DNA from: Rhodococcus maanshanensis NBRC 100610
GTDB lineage: Bacteria; Actinomycetota; Actinomycetes; Mycobacteriales; Mycobacteriaceae
Assembly (NCBI RefSeq): GCF_001894865.1
Contig: NZ_BCXA01000021.1
Span: 62,001-126,000 of the forward strand
Length of the DNA stretch: 64,000 bases
Direction: 5' to 3'
Shown in pieces: positions 9,265-16,267 of the stretch. The notes under the pieces were generated by a model, which worked only from the letters and a program-made list of their open reading frames with translations, searched no databases and had not been told where the DNA came from. Position numbers and translations under genes: made by a program. Each line of letters begins with the position of its first letter. Within the stretch, counting starts at the first letter, position 1.

Positions 9265-9609
9265 ATGACCGAGCACGACCTGCCCGCCCTGCGGGAGCGC
9301 GCCGAGAACGGCGACGCAACGGCCATCGACGAGCTGGTCGAGCTCGCCGTCGAACGGGGCGACATCGACGAACTCCGACACCTCGCCGACGGCGGAAGCA
9401 CCGACGCGGTCGACGAGCTGATCCAGCTCGCAGGCGAACTCGGCGACATGGACGAGCTCCGACGCCTGGCCGACGGCGGGAACGCCGATGCGGCCGACCA
9501 GCTCATCGAACTCGCCACCGAGCGGGACGACCTGGACGAGCTGCGCCGCCTCGCCGGCCTGGGAAACACCACGGCGGCCGAGCAGCTCGCGGAGCTCACC
9601 GCCGAATAG
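9265..9609 (+). CDS. acidic 28-residue-repeat protein, function unknown
   Basis: A 114-residue, strongly acidic protein made of tandem 28-residue helical repeats. Each unit contains a DELIQLAGELGD-like helix followed by DELRRLADGGN; three full units and a half unit are visible. The pattern is like a short alpha-solenoid (TPR/Sel1/HEAT-like) but I cannot assign a named family. No signal peptide or membrane segment. It starts 13 bases after the GbsR-type gene behind a GAGAGG ribosome site, so it is probably co-transcribed and may bind the regulator or another protein. The ATG at 9265 fits the repeat phase; upstream in-frame sequence belongs to the regulator gene. Confidence 0.75.
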   Translation: MTEHDLPALRERAENGDATAIDELVELAVERGDIDELRHLADGGSTDAVDELIQLAGELGDMDELRRLADGGNADAADQLIELATERDDLDELRRLAGLGNTTAAEQLAELTAE

Positions 9610-9619
9610 CGGAGCCAAC

Positions 9620-9635
9620 TAGAACATTTGTTCGA
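9620..9635. promoter_or_regulatory. LexA (SOS) box upstream of alkB-like gene
   Basis: TAGAACATTTGTTCGA differs at one base from the actinobacterial SOS box TCGAAC-N4-GTTCGA and keeps the core GAAC-N4-GTTC. It ends 7 bases before a TAGGAT -10-like hexamer at 9643-9648, so it would overlap the -35 region, the usual position for LexA repression. Confidence 0.8.
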
Positions 9636-9655
9636 TGCTGGGTAGGATTGTCTGC

Positions 9656-10288
9656 GTGGACATCGCGGTGCAGGCGTCGCTGTTCGACGACCCGACCGAG
9701 GGCGCTCGGCTCGAGCCGCTCGGCGACAGCGTCCGCAGGCGTGCGCTGACCGCGGGCGCCTGGATCGACGTGCGCCCCGGCTGGCTACAGGGCTCCGAGC
9801 AATTGTTCGCCGATCTCGTCGACCAGGTCCCGTGGCGGGCCGAGCGCAGGCAGATGTACGACCGCGTCGTCGACGTCCCGCGACTGGTGAGCTTCTACGC
9901 CGAGGACGCCCCGCTCCCCGACCCACTGCTCACCGAGGCCAAGACGGCCCTCGACGCGCACTACCGGTGCGAACTCGGCGAGCCGTTCGCCACCGCCGGG
10001 CTCTGCTACTACCGCGACGGCACCGACAGTGTCGCCTGGCACGGCGACACCATCGGGCGCGGCGGCACCGAGGACACGATTGTCGCGATCGTCTCCCTCG
10101 GCGCCGCAAGAACCCTGGCCCTGCGGCCCCGCGGCGGCGGCGCCTCCCTCCGATACTCGCTCGGCCACGGCGACCTGTTGGTCATGGGCGGGTCCTGCCA
10201 GCGGACCTGGGAGCACGCCGTCCCCAAGAGCACCCGCCCCACCGGGCCGCGGATCAGCGTGCAGTTCCGGACGCGCGGCGTGCGCTGA
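9656..10288 (+). CDS. AlkB-type 2-oxoglutarate/Fe(II) dioxygenase (DNA dealkylation repair)
   Basis: A 210-residue AlkB homologue that would oxidatively remove alkyl groups from DNA or RNA bases. The iron ligands are visible as HGD in VAWHGDTIG and the distal histidine in TWEHAVPK; the 2-oxoglutarate arginines are in GPRISVQFR. Length and order match bacterial AlkB. The GTG at 9656 lies 7 bases after the -10-like TAGGAT, so the message is probably leaderless, common in this group of bacteria; an upstream in-frame ATG at 9635 would precede the inferred transcription start. A LexA box sits just upstream, predicting induction by DNA damage. Its 3' end overlaps the convergent aroF gene by 35 bases. 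Confidence 0.9.
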   Translation: MDIAVQASLFDDPTEGARLEPLGDSVRRRALTAGAWIDVRPGWLQGSEQLFADLVDQVPWRAERRQMYDRVVDVPRLVSFYAEDAPLPDPLLTEAKTALDAHYRCELGEPFATAGLCYYRDGTDSVAWHGDTIGRGGTEDTIVAIVSLGAARTLALRPRGGGASLRYSLGHGDLLVMGGSCQRTWEHAVPKSTRPTGPRISVQFRTRGVR

Positions 10289-11351
10289 CCGCGCCCGCGA
10301 GCCGGTCGAGTTGCGCCGCGGTGGTGTCCCAGTCCAGGCAGGCATCCGTGATCGACTGCCCGTAGGTGAGCTCGTCCGCCCGCCCGAGGGTCAGGTCCTG
10401 ACGGCCCGCGACGAGGAAGCTCTCCAGCATGAGCCCCGAGATGCCGGCCTCGCCGGCCTCGATCCGCGCGGCGACGTCGGTGACCACGTCGACCTGCTTG
10501 TTGTGGTCCTTGCGGCTGTTGCCGTGGCTGGCGTCGATGACGACCCGCTCGGGCAGGCCCGCCTTGGCCAGCCGCGCCATGGTGTCGGCGACGGTCGCGG
10601 CGTCGTAGTTGGGGCCGTCGGTTCCGCCGCGCAGGATGACGTGGCAATCCGGGTTGCCCGCGGTGCGGATCAGCGCGGACAGCCCGTTGAGATCGGTGCC
10701 GGGGAACACGTGGCTCGCCGCCGCCGCCCTGGTCCCGTCGACCGCCACCTGCACGTCACCCTCGGTCGAGTTCTTGATCCCGACCGGCATGGACAGCGCG
10801 CTGCAGAGCTGGCGGTGCACCTGGCTCGCGGCGGTCCTGGCGCCGATCGCGCCGTAGCTGACCAGATCCGCGATGTACTGCGGGGTGATCGGGTCGAGGA
10901 ACTCGCAGCCGACCGGCAGGCCGAGCGACGAGATGTCCAGCAGCAGTTTGCGTCCCATCCGCAGGCCGGTGTTGATGTCGAAGCTGCCGTCGAGGTGCGG
11001 GTCGTTGACCAGACCCTTCCATCCGAGCGTCGTGCGCGGCTTCTCGAAGTACACCCGCATCACGATGTGCAGGTTGTCACGATGCTGCTCGGCCTTCTCC
11101 GCGAGCCGGCGCGCGTAATCCATCGCGGCGTCCGGGTCGTGCACGGAGCACGGACCGACCACCACGATCAGGCGGTCGTCGCGGCCGTCGAGGATGTTCA
11201 CGGTCGCATCCCGCCCGCCGCGCACCGTCGCGGCGACGGCGGGGTCCACTGCGTATTCGCGCCGCAGTTCGGCCGGCGCGGCCAACGGGCTGATCGAGAC
11301 GGTGCGCTGGTCGTCGAGGCCGAGCACATCGGTGTCGAGAGTGAGTGTCAT
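10254..11351 (-). CDS. aroF: class I DAHP synthase (3-deoxy-7-phosphoheptulonate synthase)
   Basis: A 365-residue enzyme that condenses phosphoenolpyruvate and erythrose 4-phosphate, the first step of the shikimate pathway. Family motifs in order: VVVGPCSVHD, RVYFEKPRTTLGWKG, GCEFLDPITPQY, GIKNSTEGD, HVILRGG and IDASHGNSRKDH. These are the E. coli AroF/G/H-type (class I) residues for metal and substrate; the symbol follows Corynebacterium usage for the class I enzyme. Start ATG 11351 has AGGAC five bases upstream. A short upstream reading frame encoding Tyr-Phe-Trp-Phe in a row implies control by attenuation. It is convergent with alkB. Confidence 0.95.
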   Translation of the reverse strand: MTLTLDTDVLGLDDQRTVSISPLAAPAELRREYAVDPAVAATVRGGRDATVNILDGRDDRLIVVVGPCSVHDPDAAMDYARRLAEKAEQHRDNLHIVMRVYFEKPRTTLGWKGLVNDPHLDGSFDINTGLRMGRKLLLDISSLGLPVGCEFLDPITPQYIADLVSYGAIGARTAASQVHRQLCSALSMPVGIKNSTEGDVQVAVDGTRAAAASHVFPGTDLNGLSALIRTAGNPDCHVILRGGTDGPNYDAATVADTMARLAKAGLPERVVIDASHGNSRKDHNKQVDVVTDVAARIEAGEAGISGLMLESFLVAGRQDLTLGRADELTYGQSITDACLDWDTTAAQLDRLAGAVSARRASGTAR

Positions 11352-11393
11352 GGGTGTCCTGTTCGTTCAGGCCGACCCAGGAGAATGCGTGCA

Positions 11394-11426
11394 CACCCGC
11401 GAGCCGGTCGATAGCGGCTCGGGGTG
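11394..11426 (-). promoter_or_regulatory. stable hairpin in aroF leader (attenuator candidate)
   Basis: On the plus strand CACCC-G-CGAGCCG, loop GTCGATAG, CGGCTCG-GGGTG: 12 pairs with one bulged base. It lies between the stop of the leader peptide and the aroF start. There is no U-run, so it could act as a Rho-assisted or actinomycete-type terminator, or as a structure that hides the aroF ribosome site. Confidence 0.5.
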
Positions 11427-11433
11427 GAGGAAG

Positions 11434-11502
11434 TCAGCGCGTGGTTACGCCGACCGGCCCACCCGGGGCCAGCCTGCTAAACCAGAAATATGCGCGCTGC
11501 AT
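11434..11502 (-). CDS. aromatic-rich leader peptide of aroF (22 residues)
   Basis: A 22-codon frame beginning MQRAYFWFSRL with consecutive Tyr, Phe, Trp and Phe codons, ending 82 bases before aroF. Four aromatic residues in a row at the head of a DAHP-synthase transcript is the arrangement expected for ribosome-mediated attenuation: stalling on scarce aromatic tRNAs would change downstream RNA folding. A TACAGT -10-like hexamer lies 6 bases upstream of the ATG, so the leader may be translated from a leaderless message. A strong hairpin follows the stop codon. The coding call rests on composition and position; the peptide itself has no other expected function. Confidence 0.7.
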   Translation of the reverse strand: MQRAYFWFSRLAPGGPVGVTTR

Positions 11503-11534
11503 GGGCGCCACTGTAGCAGCGCCCCGCGCGCGGG

Positions 11535-11620
11535 TGTGAATGGTCACCCTTGTTGGCCAATCGTCAAGATAGTTGGCCATTTCGTCAACATTGTTGGCCA
11601 ATCGTCAGGATAGTTGGCCA
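11535..11620 (+). repeat. module left end R1 (TGTGAA terminus, four phased GTTGGCCA motifs)
   Basis: Begins TGTGAATGGTCACC and contains GTTGGCCA at 11552, 11572, 11593 and 11613, spaced 20, 21 and 20 bp. It is the leftmost member of the inverted-repeat family in the island and lies 33 bases upstream of the aroF leader peptide. The five bases before it are GCGGG. Confidence 0.8.
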
Positions 11621-11745
11621 CTGGCAATTTGCCTCGGACGAACGTATCGGTCAGCTCTGCTGCCCAGACCGTCGCGAGCCGATCCTGATCAGGTTGACGG
11701 ACCCGAGCGGTGGCCGAAGCGGGCGACCCCTCGAAAGCAAGAACC

Positions 11746-11800
11746 GGCCGAAGGGAGTGCGGCCTACGCCATCACACGCAGTCCGGAACCAGGCTCCACC
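11746..11800. repeat. dispersed intergenic repeat B, copy 1
   Basis: Begins GGCCGAAGGGAGTGCG and ends GGAACCAGGCTCCACC. A second, about 57-bp copy is at 15646-15702. The shared ends are nearly identical and the middle differs. It lies directly downstream of the DUF849-type gene. No function recognised. Confidence 0.7.
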
Positions 11801-11806
11801 CGAAAC

Positions 11807-12679
11807 CTAGCCCCAGAGTGCGGCCATGACGTCATCCATGCCGGCTGGGGGGCGACCATGCTGCGCCCCGAGGTCGGCCGCCTGCGCCACCAGCTCCTCA
11901 TTCGTTGGCTGTCCCTGTCCGGCGAAGTCCTCAAGACCGACTCGGACGTGGCCGCCCGCTTGCAGGGCTGCCTCGGCGAGCCCTGATCCGAGCACGTCTC
12001 CCCACGGCACCCCAACCATCCATGGAATGCCTACGTCGCTGATCATCTCGACGTAGGCATTCAGGCTGGTCCGCGTCGGCGGCAGGCCGAACAGTGCCGT
12101 CGGTCCACCGAAATACAGCTGGATCTTCGTCCGTGCCGGCAGCCGGCCCGCCTTGTGGTGCGCGAGGGCAAGCCGGAGGAAGCCGGGCTCGTAGATTGAC
12201 ACGTGAAGTGGCAGGTCCGCCTCACGACACCACCCAAACAACCAGTCGACGTCGGCAGCGGAGTTGCCGAAGACCGGCAAGGCCATCGGCCCTTCGGGTC
12301 CGTCGGTCGCAAGCGAAAGGCAGCCCACATCTGTGGTGGCCATGGTGAGGGCGCCGCGCTGATGGAGTTCTGCAATATGCGAGAAACGATCAGCGATCGC
12401 AGATGAGCGCTCACCCGATGTCGTGGGGTGCAGCAGCAAACCGGGGCGAGTCGCCCAGATTTGGCGCCACGCCACTTCGTAAGGATCAGCCGAATGCACG
12501 CTCGGCTCACCGAAGTTCGGCTCGTCGTTGTGGTTATGCACGATGGATGCGCCTGCGTCGACACAGGCAAGAGTCGTCACGACGATCTCCTCGACCGTAC
12601 GCGGAACGTTGGGATTGGCTACCTTTGATGTCGACCCATTGATCGCTGCCTCGATCACCAGCGGCTTACCCGAACTCAC
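11807..12679 (-). CDS. beta-keto acid cleavage enzyme family protein (BKACE, DUF849)
   Basis: A 290-residue TIM-barrel protein of the family of 3-keto-5-aminohexanoate cleavage enzyme (Kce), which splits a beta-keto acid with acetyl-CoA to give acetoacetate and a CoA thioester. The N-terminal strand VIEAAINGS and the metal-binding HNHNDEP near residue 48 are diagnostic, as are the later IQLYFGGP and VRVGLED segments. The native substrate varies widely in this family and no pathway partners are adjacent, so it is not predicted here. The start is GTG at 12679 behind a GGGGG stretch. It is the first gene inside the island, between left ends R1 and R2. Confidence 0.9.
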   Translation of the reverse strand: MSSGKPLVIEAAINGSTSKVANPNVPRTVEEIVVTTLACVDAGASIVHNHNDEPNFGEPSVHSADPYEVAWRQIWATRPGLLLHPTTSGERSSAIADRFSHIAELHQRGALTMATTDVGCLSLATDGPEGPMALPVFGNSAADVDWLFGWCREADLPLHVSIYEPGFLRLALAHHKAGRLPARTKIQLYFGGPTALFGLPPTRTSLNAYVEMISDVGIPWMVGVPWGDVLGSGLAEAALQAGGHVRVGLEDFAGQGQPTNEELVAQAADLGAQHGRPPAGMDDVMAALWG

Positions 12680-12712
12680 TCGACCCCCATATACCAGTGA
12701 CGGATTCCCTCG

Positions 12713-12758
12713 TGTGAACGGACACCGTAGTTGGCAGTTTGCCAGATAGTTGGCACAG
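12713..12758 (+). repeat. module left end R2
   Basis: Begins TGTGAACGGACACCGTAG, nearly identical to the left end at 22738, with GTTGGC at 12730 and 12749 (19 bp apart) and the internal dyad TGGCAGTTTGCCA. It marks the left boundary of the APH module. Confidence 0.8.
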
Positions 12759-12868
12759 CGGCCCCGGCTCGGCGATGCTGGGCCCGGGCGAGGGGCAGGA
12801 TCGGGTGGTTCCGATCGAGCAGCTAGGACGGCCGCGAGGCGGCATACGAGTCGGTAGCGCTATGCATT

Positions 12869-13774
12869 CTATCCTGGTGTCAGAACACGACGGAGCGCCG
12901 CCTGACCTGCGGGCCCCCATGTCGGCTTGCCGCCAGGAAAGCCCTGTTTCCCGTTCTGGCCCATGCGGATGAGGAACAAGCTCTTCAGTGCCGCCAACCC
13001 TCGGGCGCGGCGGATCGTCGACTCGTCCGCCTGCGCGTACACCGCGAAGAACCGTGAGGTCGCACCATCGGGCAACAGCAGCCATGCGGCCGCGAGGTCC
13101 CACGCCGGATCGCCGGCGAACATGTCCCCGAAGTCGAACACGCCCGAGAGCGTTCCGTCCGAGACGACGACATTCGCGGGATGGAGGTCACCGTGTAGCC
13201 AGACCGGCCGGCCATCCCAATCGGGGGCAGCAACGGCCTCATCCCAGACGCCCCAGATGCCCTGGAAGTCGGCGGAAAAGCCGCCGGGCGCAACGGCTTC
13301 GAGCAGCTTCTCGAAGCTGGCCGCACAGTCCTTGGGGTGAGCGCCGCGGTCCAAACCGGACGGTGCCTCGGCGGGCGCCTCCATATGGAGGGCGGTGAGG
13401 AAGCTCGCGAGGGTGTCAGCCGCATGGTCGGCGCGGCTGATCGAGGTGCAGTCAAGCGGCGTGCCGTGGACCCACGTCATGATGGTCCAGGGCTTCGGGA
13501 AGCGGGCGGACGGTTCGCCGATCCGCACAGGGGTCGGGATCGGGAGCGGAAGGCGTGGAGCCAGAACGGGTAACCACCGGCGCTCCTTGCGCTGGAGATC
13601 CGGTGCACGTTCCGTGCGAGGGATGCGCACGACCAACTCATCCCCTAGGCGCCACTTGTGGTTGTCCCAGCCGCCCGCTACCTCTTGGATGGCCAACCCC
13701 GCAAGCTCCGGATGCTGGTCCTGGAGGAGATCGCGGACCAGCTCTACGGAGACCTCGGTCTCGGAATCGGTCAT
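12869..13774 (-). CDS. aminoglycoside phosphotransferase (APH) family kinase
   Basis: A 301-residue small-molecule kinase of the APH/choline-kinase fold. The nucleotide lobe starts GGWDNHKWRLGDELVVRIP; the Brenner motif WLHGDLHPANVVV carries the catalytic aspartate, and GVFDFGDMFAGDPAWDLA supplies the metal-binding aspartate. All catalytic residues are present. The family includes aminoglycoside-, macrolide- and hygromycin-modifying kinases as well as metabolic kinases; the sequence does not say which, so antibiotic resistance should not be assumed. It is the only gene in the module bounded by R2 and right end L3. Start ATG 13774. Confidence 0.9.
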   Translation of the reverse strand: MTDSETEVSVELVRDLLQDQHPELAGLAIQEVAGGWDNHKWRLGDELVVRIPRTERAPDLQRKERRWLPVLAPRLPLPIPTPVRIGEPSARFPKPWTIMTWVHGTPLDCTSISRADHAADTLASFLTALHMEAPAEAPSGLDRGAHPKDCAASFEKLLEAVAPGGFSADFQGIWGVWDEAVAAPDWDGRPVWLHGDLHPANVVVSDGTLSGVFDFGDMFAGDPAWDLAAAWLLLPDGATSRFFAVYAQADESTIRRARGLAALKSLFLIRMGQNGKQGFPGGKPTWGPAGQAALRRVLTPG

Positions 13775-13866
13775 ACGAAGCCACGGTACGTCAGCCGCTT
13801 ATTGCCCCTTCGGGTCCTTGTCTACGGATGATCGCTGTCGACCGCTCGCGTCTCGCGGCGGCCCGC

Positions 13867-13974
13867 GAACAACGGCCAACCATCTTGACCACGATCGCGG
13901 CCGAAGGCCGTCACTCTAGCTGTCAAACCGCAGGTCAGAGCCCTGGCAAATGCCAACTGGGATGACGGTCCCCC
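13867..13974 (+). repeat. module right end L3 (108 bp, degenerate copy)
   Basis: Begins GAACAACGGCCAACCATC and aligns without a net gap to the four other 108-bp copies, including the central CTAGCTGTCA and the distal TGCCAACTGGGATGACGG. The expected terminal TTCACA is replaced by TCCCCC, so this end is probably inactive. Confidence 0.75.
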
Positions 13975-13981
13975 CCGCGTC

Positions 13982-14027
13982 TGTGAATCGCCAACTTAGT
14001 TGGCCAATGGTCGGATGAGTTGGCCAA
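13982..14027 (+). repeat. module left end R3
   Basis: Begins TGTGAATCGCCAAC seven bases after L3, with GTTGGCCA at 13999 and 14019, 20 bp apart. It runs up to the stop codon of the hxlR-type gene. Confidence 0.7.
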
Positions 14028-14031
14028 CAGC

Positions 14032-14376
14032 TCAACGAGTGGAACGTAGATCGGCGGACCAGCGCTCAGACCAGCCCCAGACATGCTTCAAGGCTGTGCC
14101 GAGCTCCATGCCAGCGACGGTCAACTCGTAGCTCTTATCGGTCCGCTTCTCGAGCACCCCGGCGTTCTGCAGTTGTTGCAGCCGCTCCGAAAGCACGCTC
14201 GACGAGCAGCTTCCCATCCGTCGTCGCAGCTCGAGAAAGCCCAACGGGCCCGGCTCGAGCTCCCAGAGCGCACGCAAGACCCAGCGCTGTCCAAGAAGCT
14301 CCATCGCCGCAAGAATCGGCTGCGCGGAGGGCTCGCTCAGCTGTCGGGACCGTTCCGGTTCTCTTGCACTTCTCAT
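14032..14376 (-). CDS. HxlR family transcriptional regulator
   Basis: A 114-residue winged helix protein. The HxlR core is clear: LLGQRWVLRALWELEPGPLGF, SSSVLSERLQQLQNAGVLEK and YELTVAGMELG, here quoted in part. It diverges from a short-chain dehydrogenase gene with 58 bases between, and its own start codon lies inside a palindrome (ATTTCGAA...TTCGAAAT), the expected operator for a dimer controlling both genes. HxlR proteins often sense reactive aldehydes or quinones, which suits an oxidoreductase partner. Its 3' end abuts left end R3, so the module boundary lies only a few bases beyond the stop. Confidence 0.9.
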   Translation of the reverse strand: MRSAREPERSRQLSEPSAQPILAAMELLGQRWVLRALWELEPGPLGFLELRRRMGSCSSSVLSERLQQLQNAGVLEKRTDKSYELTVAGMELGTALKHVWGWSERWSADLRSTR

Positions 14377-14402
14377 TTCGAACCATCATAGTGATTCGAA
14401 AT
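14375..14402. promoter_or_regulatory. HxlR operator between divergent hxlR and SDR genes
   Basis: Perfect 8-bp arms ATTTCGAA and TTCGAAAT separated by 12 bases. The left arm overlaps the hxlR start codon. It is the only dyad in the divergent gap. Confidence 0.7.
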
Positions 14403-14434
14403 CAGAAGCGTTTGGGGAATCAGGAGGGGGCGTC

Positions 14435-15196
14435 ATGAGCGAGGCTGTGGACCTTGACGGTCGGCGGGTCGTACTGGTCACGGGGGCATCGCGCGGGATT
14501 GGCGCCGAGACCGCGCAGGCGCTCGCGACTGACGGCGATCACGTGATCATCAACTATCGAGAGAAGTTGAAGCGCGCGCAGGCGATTGCCGACGGCATCG
14601 CTCAAGCAGGAGGGACCGCATCGGTCGCCGGCGGCGACCTGTCCGACGAAGCCGCGGCAAACCGCTTGATCGCCAAGGTGGCCAAGGAGTTCGGGCGCCT
14701 GGATGTGCTGGTCCTGAGCGCGTCCGGTGGCCTCGAACTCAGTGCGGGCCCGGACTATCCGATGAGAATCAACCGTGACGCGCAGCTCAGACTCGTCCAG
14801 TTGGCGTTGCCGCTCATGCCATCTGGGTCTCGGATCGTGTTCGTGACCAGCCATCAAGCACATTTTCATGGCCGCAAACCCGTGCCGGCGGAGTACGAAC
14901 CCATTGCGGAGAGCAAGCGCGCCGGAGAAGACGCGCTGCGGAACCTGATCCCGCTGCTATCTGATCGCGGAATCGAGCTTGTTGTTGTGTCGGGCGACAT
15001 GATCGACGGCACGATCATCGTGCGACTACTCGAACGCCGGAACAGCGACGCCGTCGAGGCGCGTCGAGATCAAGGACCACTTCCAACGGTCGAGGAGTTC
15101 GCCCGCGCAGTCGCCGATGCCACTCGCAGTAACGACGCTACGGGCCACACGATCTATGTCGGCGGACTGGACTATCTTTCGATGCCAACTTCCTGA
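14435..15196 (+). CDS. short-chain dehydrogenase/reductase with displaced catalytic tyrosine
   Basis: A 253-residue Rossmann-fold oxidoreductase. The cofactor motif TGASRGIG is classical. In the active site the lysine is in SKRAGED, but the tyrosine lies seven residues before it (YEPIAESK) instead of four, and the usual NNAG is LSASGG; this layout recurs in an atypical SDR group of actinomycetes, so it need not be inactive. The arginine after the glycine-rich loop and in NYREKLKR suggests NADP preference. Control by the divergent HxlR regulator is likely. The substrate is unknown. ATG 14435 follows AGGAGGGGG. Confidence 0.85.
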   Translation: MSEAVDLDGRRVVLVTGASRGIGAETAQALATDGDHVIINYREKLKRAQAIADGIAQAGGTASVAGGDLSDEAAANRLIAKVAKEFGRLDVLVLSASGGLELSAGPDYPMRINRDAQLRLVQLALPLMPSGSRIVFVTSHQAHFHGRKPVPAEYEPIAESKRAGEDALRNLIPLLSDRGIELVVVSGDMIDGTIIVRLLERRNSDAVEARRDQGPLPTVEEFARAVADATRSNDATGHTIYVGGLDYLSMPTS

Positions 15197-15550
15197 ACTC
15201 GGTCCGGAACCGAGGCGGGCGGCGTTCGATGCACTCTCCTCCGCCTCGGTCACCTTCCAGCGGGGCACACGCGAACTCCACCCTCAGCTCCGGGAGACCT
15301 TCGGGATCGCTCCCGGGCCCGGGTAGCCGACCACTCCGACGGTGCGTTGGCCTCGCCGCTCCCCCAGTCGCGCGGCGAGGCCCATTCCGATACCGGCGTG
15401 CGGCGAGTCGCACCCGCGGCAGCGCGGCAGCGTCCTACTCCACGTTCCACCGCGCACCTTGCGGCCGCGGCCCGGCGCATGGCGGTAACGCGACGCCCTG
15501 AGTACTCGATTTTCAGAATGTGCCACTCCCATCCCCCTGTGTGTGGCACA
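15197..15550. other. intergenic stretch without recognisable gene
   Basis: Between the SDR stop and the terminator at 15551. Open frames exist on both strands but are arginine- and proline-rich with no start context. An inverted repeat GTGCCAC...GTGGCAC lies just before the terminator. I see no coding or RNA gene here. Confidence 0.5.
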
Positions 15551-15587
15551 CGAGCCCTGCCGGATGCACACCATTCGGCAGGGCTCG
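15551..15587 (+). terminator. intrinsic terminator
   Basis: Perfect 12-bp stem CGAGCCCTGCCG / CGGCAGGGCTCG with a 13-base loop, followed by TTT. It would end transcription coming from the SDR side, about 355 bases after that gene, or from an unrecognised short transcript. Confidence 0.65.
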
Positions 15588-15645
15588 TTTCATGAGCGAG
15601 GCCGTCGGCGTCCTGACACACCGGCGGCCTCTCGCAGGCATGCAC

Positions 15646-15702
15646 GGCCGAAGGGAGTGCGACCAACGCCGTGCACGCGCGGTCCAGGAACCAGGCTCCA
15701 CC
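15646..15702. repeat. dispersed intergenic repeat B, copy 2
   Basis: Same ends as copy 1 at 11746-11800 (GGCCGAAGGGAGTGCG and GGAACCAGGCTCCACC), same orientation, two bases longer. It lies 58 bases after the terminator and before a small hypothetical gene. Confidence 0.7.
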
Positions 15703-15870
15703 TAGACCACCGCCACCACAAGAGGACGAGGGAATTCCTCAGCGATCTCCACAAACAGCCCCGCCGCGCTACCGATACGATCAAACCGTGCTTGGCCTCC
15801 CCTGGCGATTGGTCGATTCAACTACCGGCTCGCACGCCTACCGCTCCAACTGATCGAGGACGTCGCCATC

Positions 15871-16158
15871 ATGCGACTCCCCGCAGAGTCCCCACTGCGC
15901 CTGGGATACGAGCGAATCCTCATCGACTGCGATCGCGCTGCCGCCTACCTGCTCCATGACGAGTCGGCCGCCGCTCGAGCCTGTCGCCTGCAGGAGCAGA
16001 CCACCCCGGCGCGCGTCACACGCGCACTCGAACTTCGCCGAGTCGAGCAGCACGAGGAAGCCATCGATGCGGCCGAGGCGGAACTACTCCACGGACATCG
16101 CGAGCGGTTCCTGCACCGCCTACGGGAACACATCTCCCAGGGCCCTGCCGGGCGATAG
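15871..16158 (+). CDS. small hypothetical protein, helical
   Basis: A 95-residue frame with high GC at third codon positions and a regular pattern of charged, alanine- and leucine-rich helices (AAAYLLHDESAAARA, EEAIDAAEAELLHGH). A GAGGA ribosome site lies about 10 bases upstream of the ATG. No signal peptide, no membrane segment and no family that I recognise. It sits alone in a gene-poor part of the island, between repeat B and a small membrane protein gene on the other strand. It may be a DNA- or protein-binding accessory factor, but nothing in the sequence proves a function. Confidence 0.5.
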   Translation: MRLPAESPLRLGYERILIDCDRAAAYLLHDESAAARACRLQEQTTPARVTRALELRRVEQHEEAIDAAEAELLHGHRERFLHRLREHISQGPAGR

Positions 16159-16267
16159 CCGAAGAGCGCACGAGGGCCGACACCCTCCCCGGTGCCATCC
16201 CACTCCCGAGGTGGTCTCGCCGGAGGGACGCCGTTGACGCCTCGCCAGAACCGGCGTTGCGATGAAG

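Noticed and set aside
7872-9926. Long minus-strand open frame covering lysE, regulator and repeat genes
   Set aside because: Crosses three well-supported genes and a palindrome; Ser/Arg-rich nonsense sequence.
11077-11394. Alternative aroF leader starting with GTG and reading HAFSWVGLNEQ
   Set aside because: It has one Trp and runs out of frame into aroF. The YFWF frame at 11434-11502 has a proper stop and a denser aromatic run.
11535-11620. Replication origin with iterons
   Set aside because: Phased motifs resemble iterons, but no rep, dnaA or partition gene is near and the motif recurs at module ends.
12869-13774. Calling the APH gene an antibiotic-resistance gene
   Set aside because: Catalytic motifs identify only the kinase fold; many family members act on metabolites, and no resistance context is present.
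15543-15959. 138-residue plus-strand frame across the terminator and repeat B
   Set aside because: His/Arg/Pro-rich, crosses a perfect terminator and a repeat, no ribosome site.
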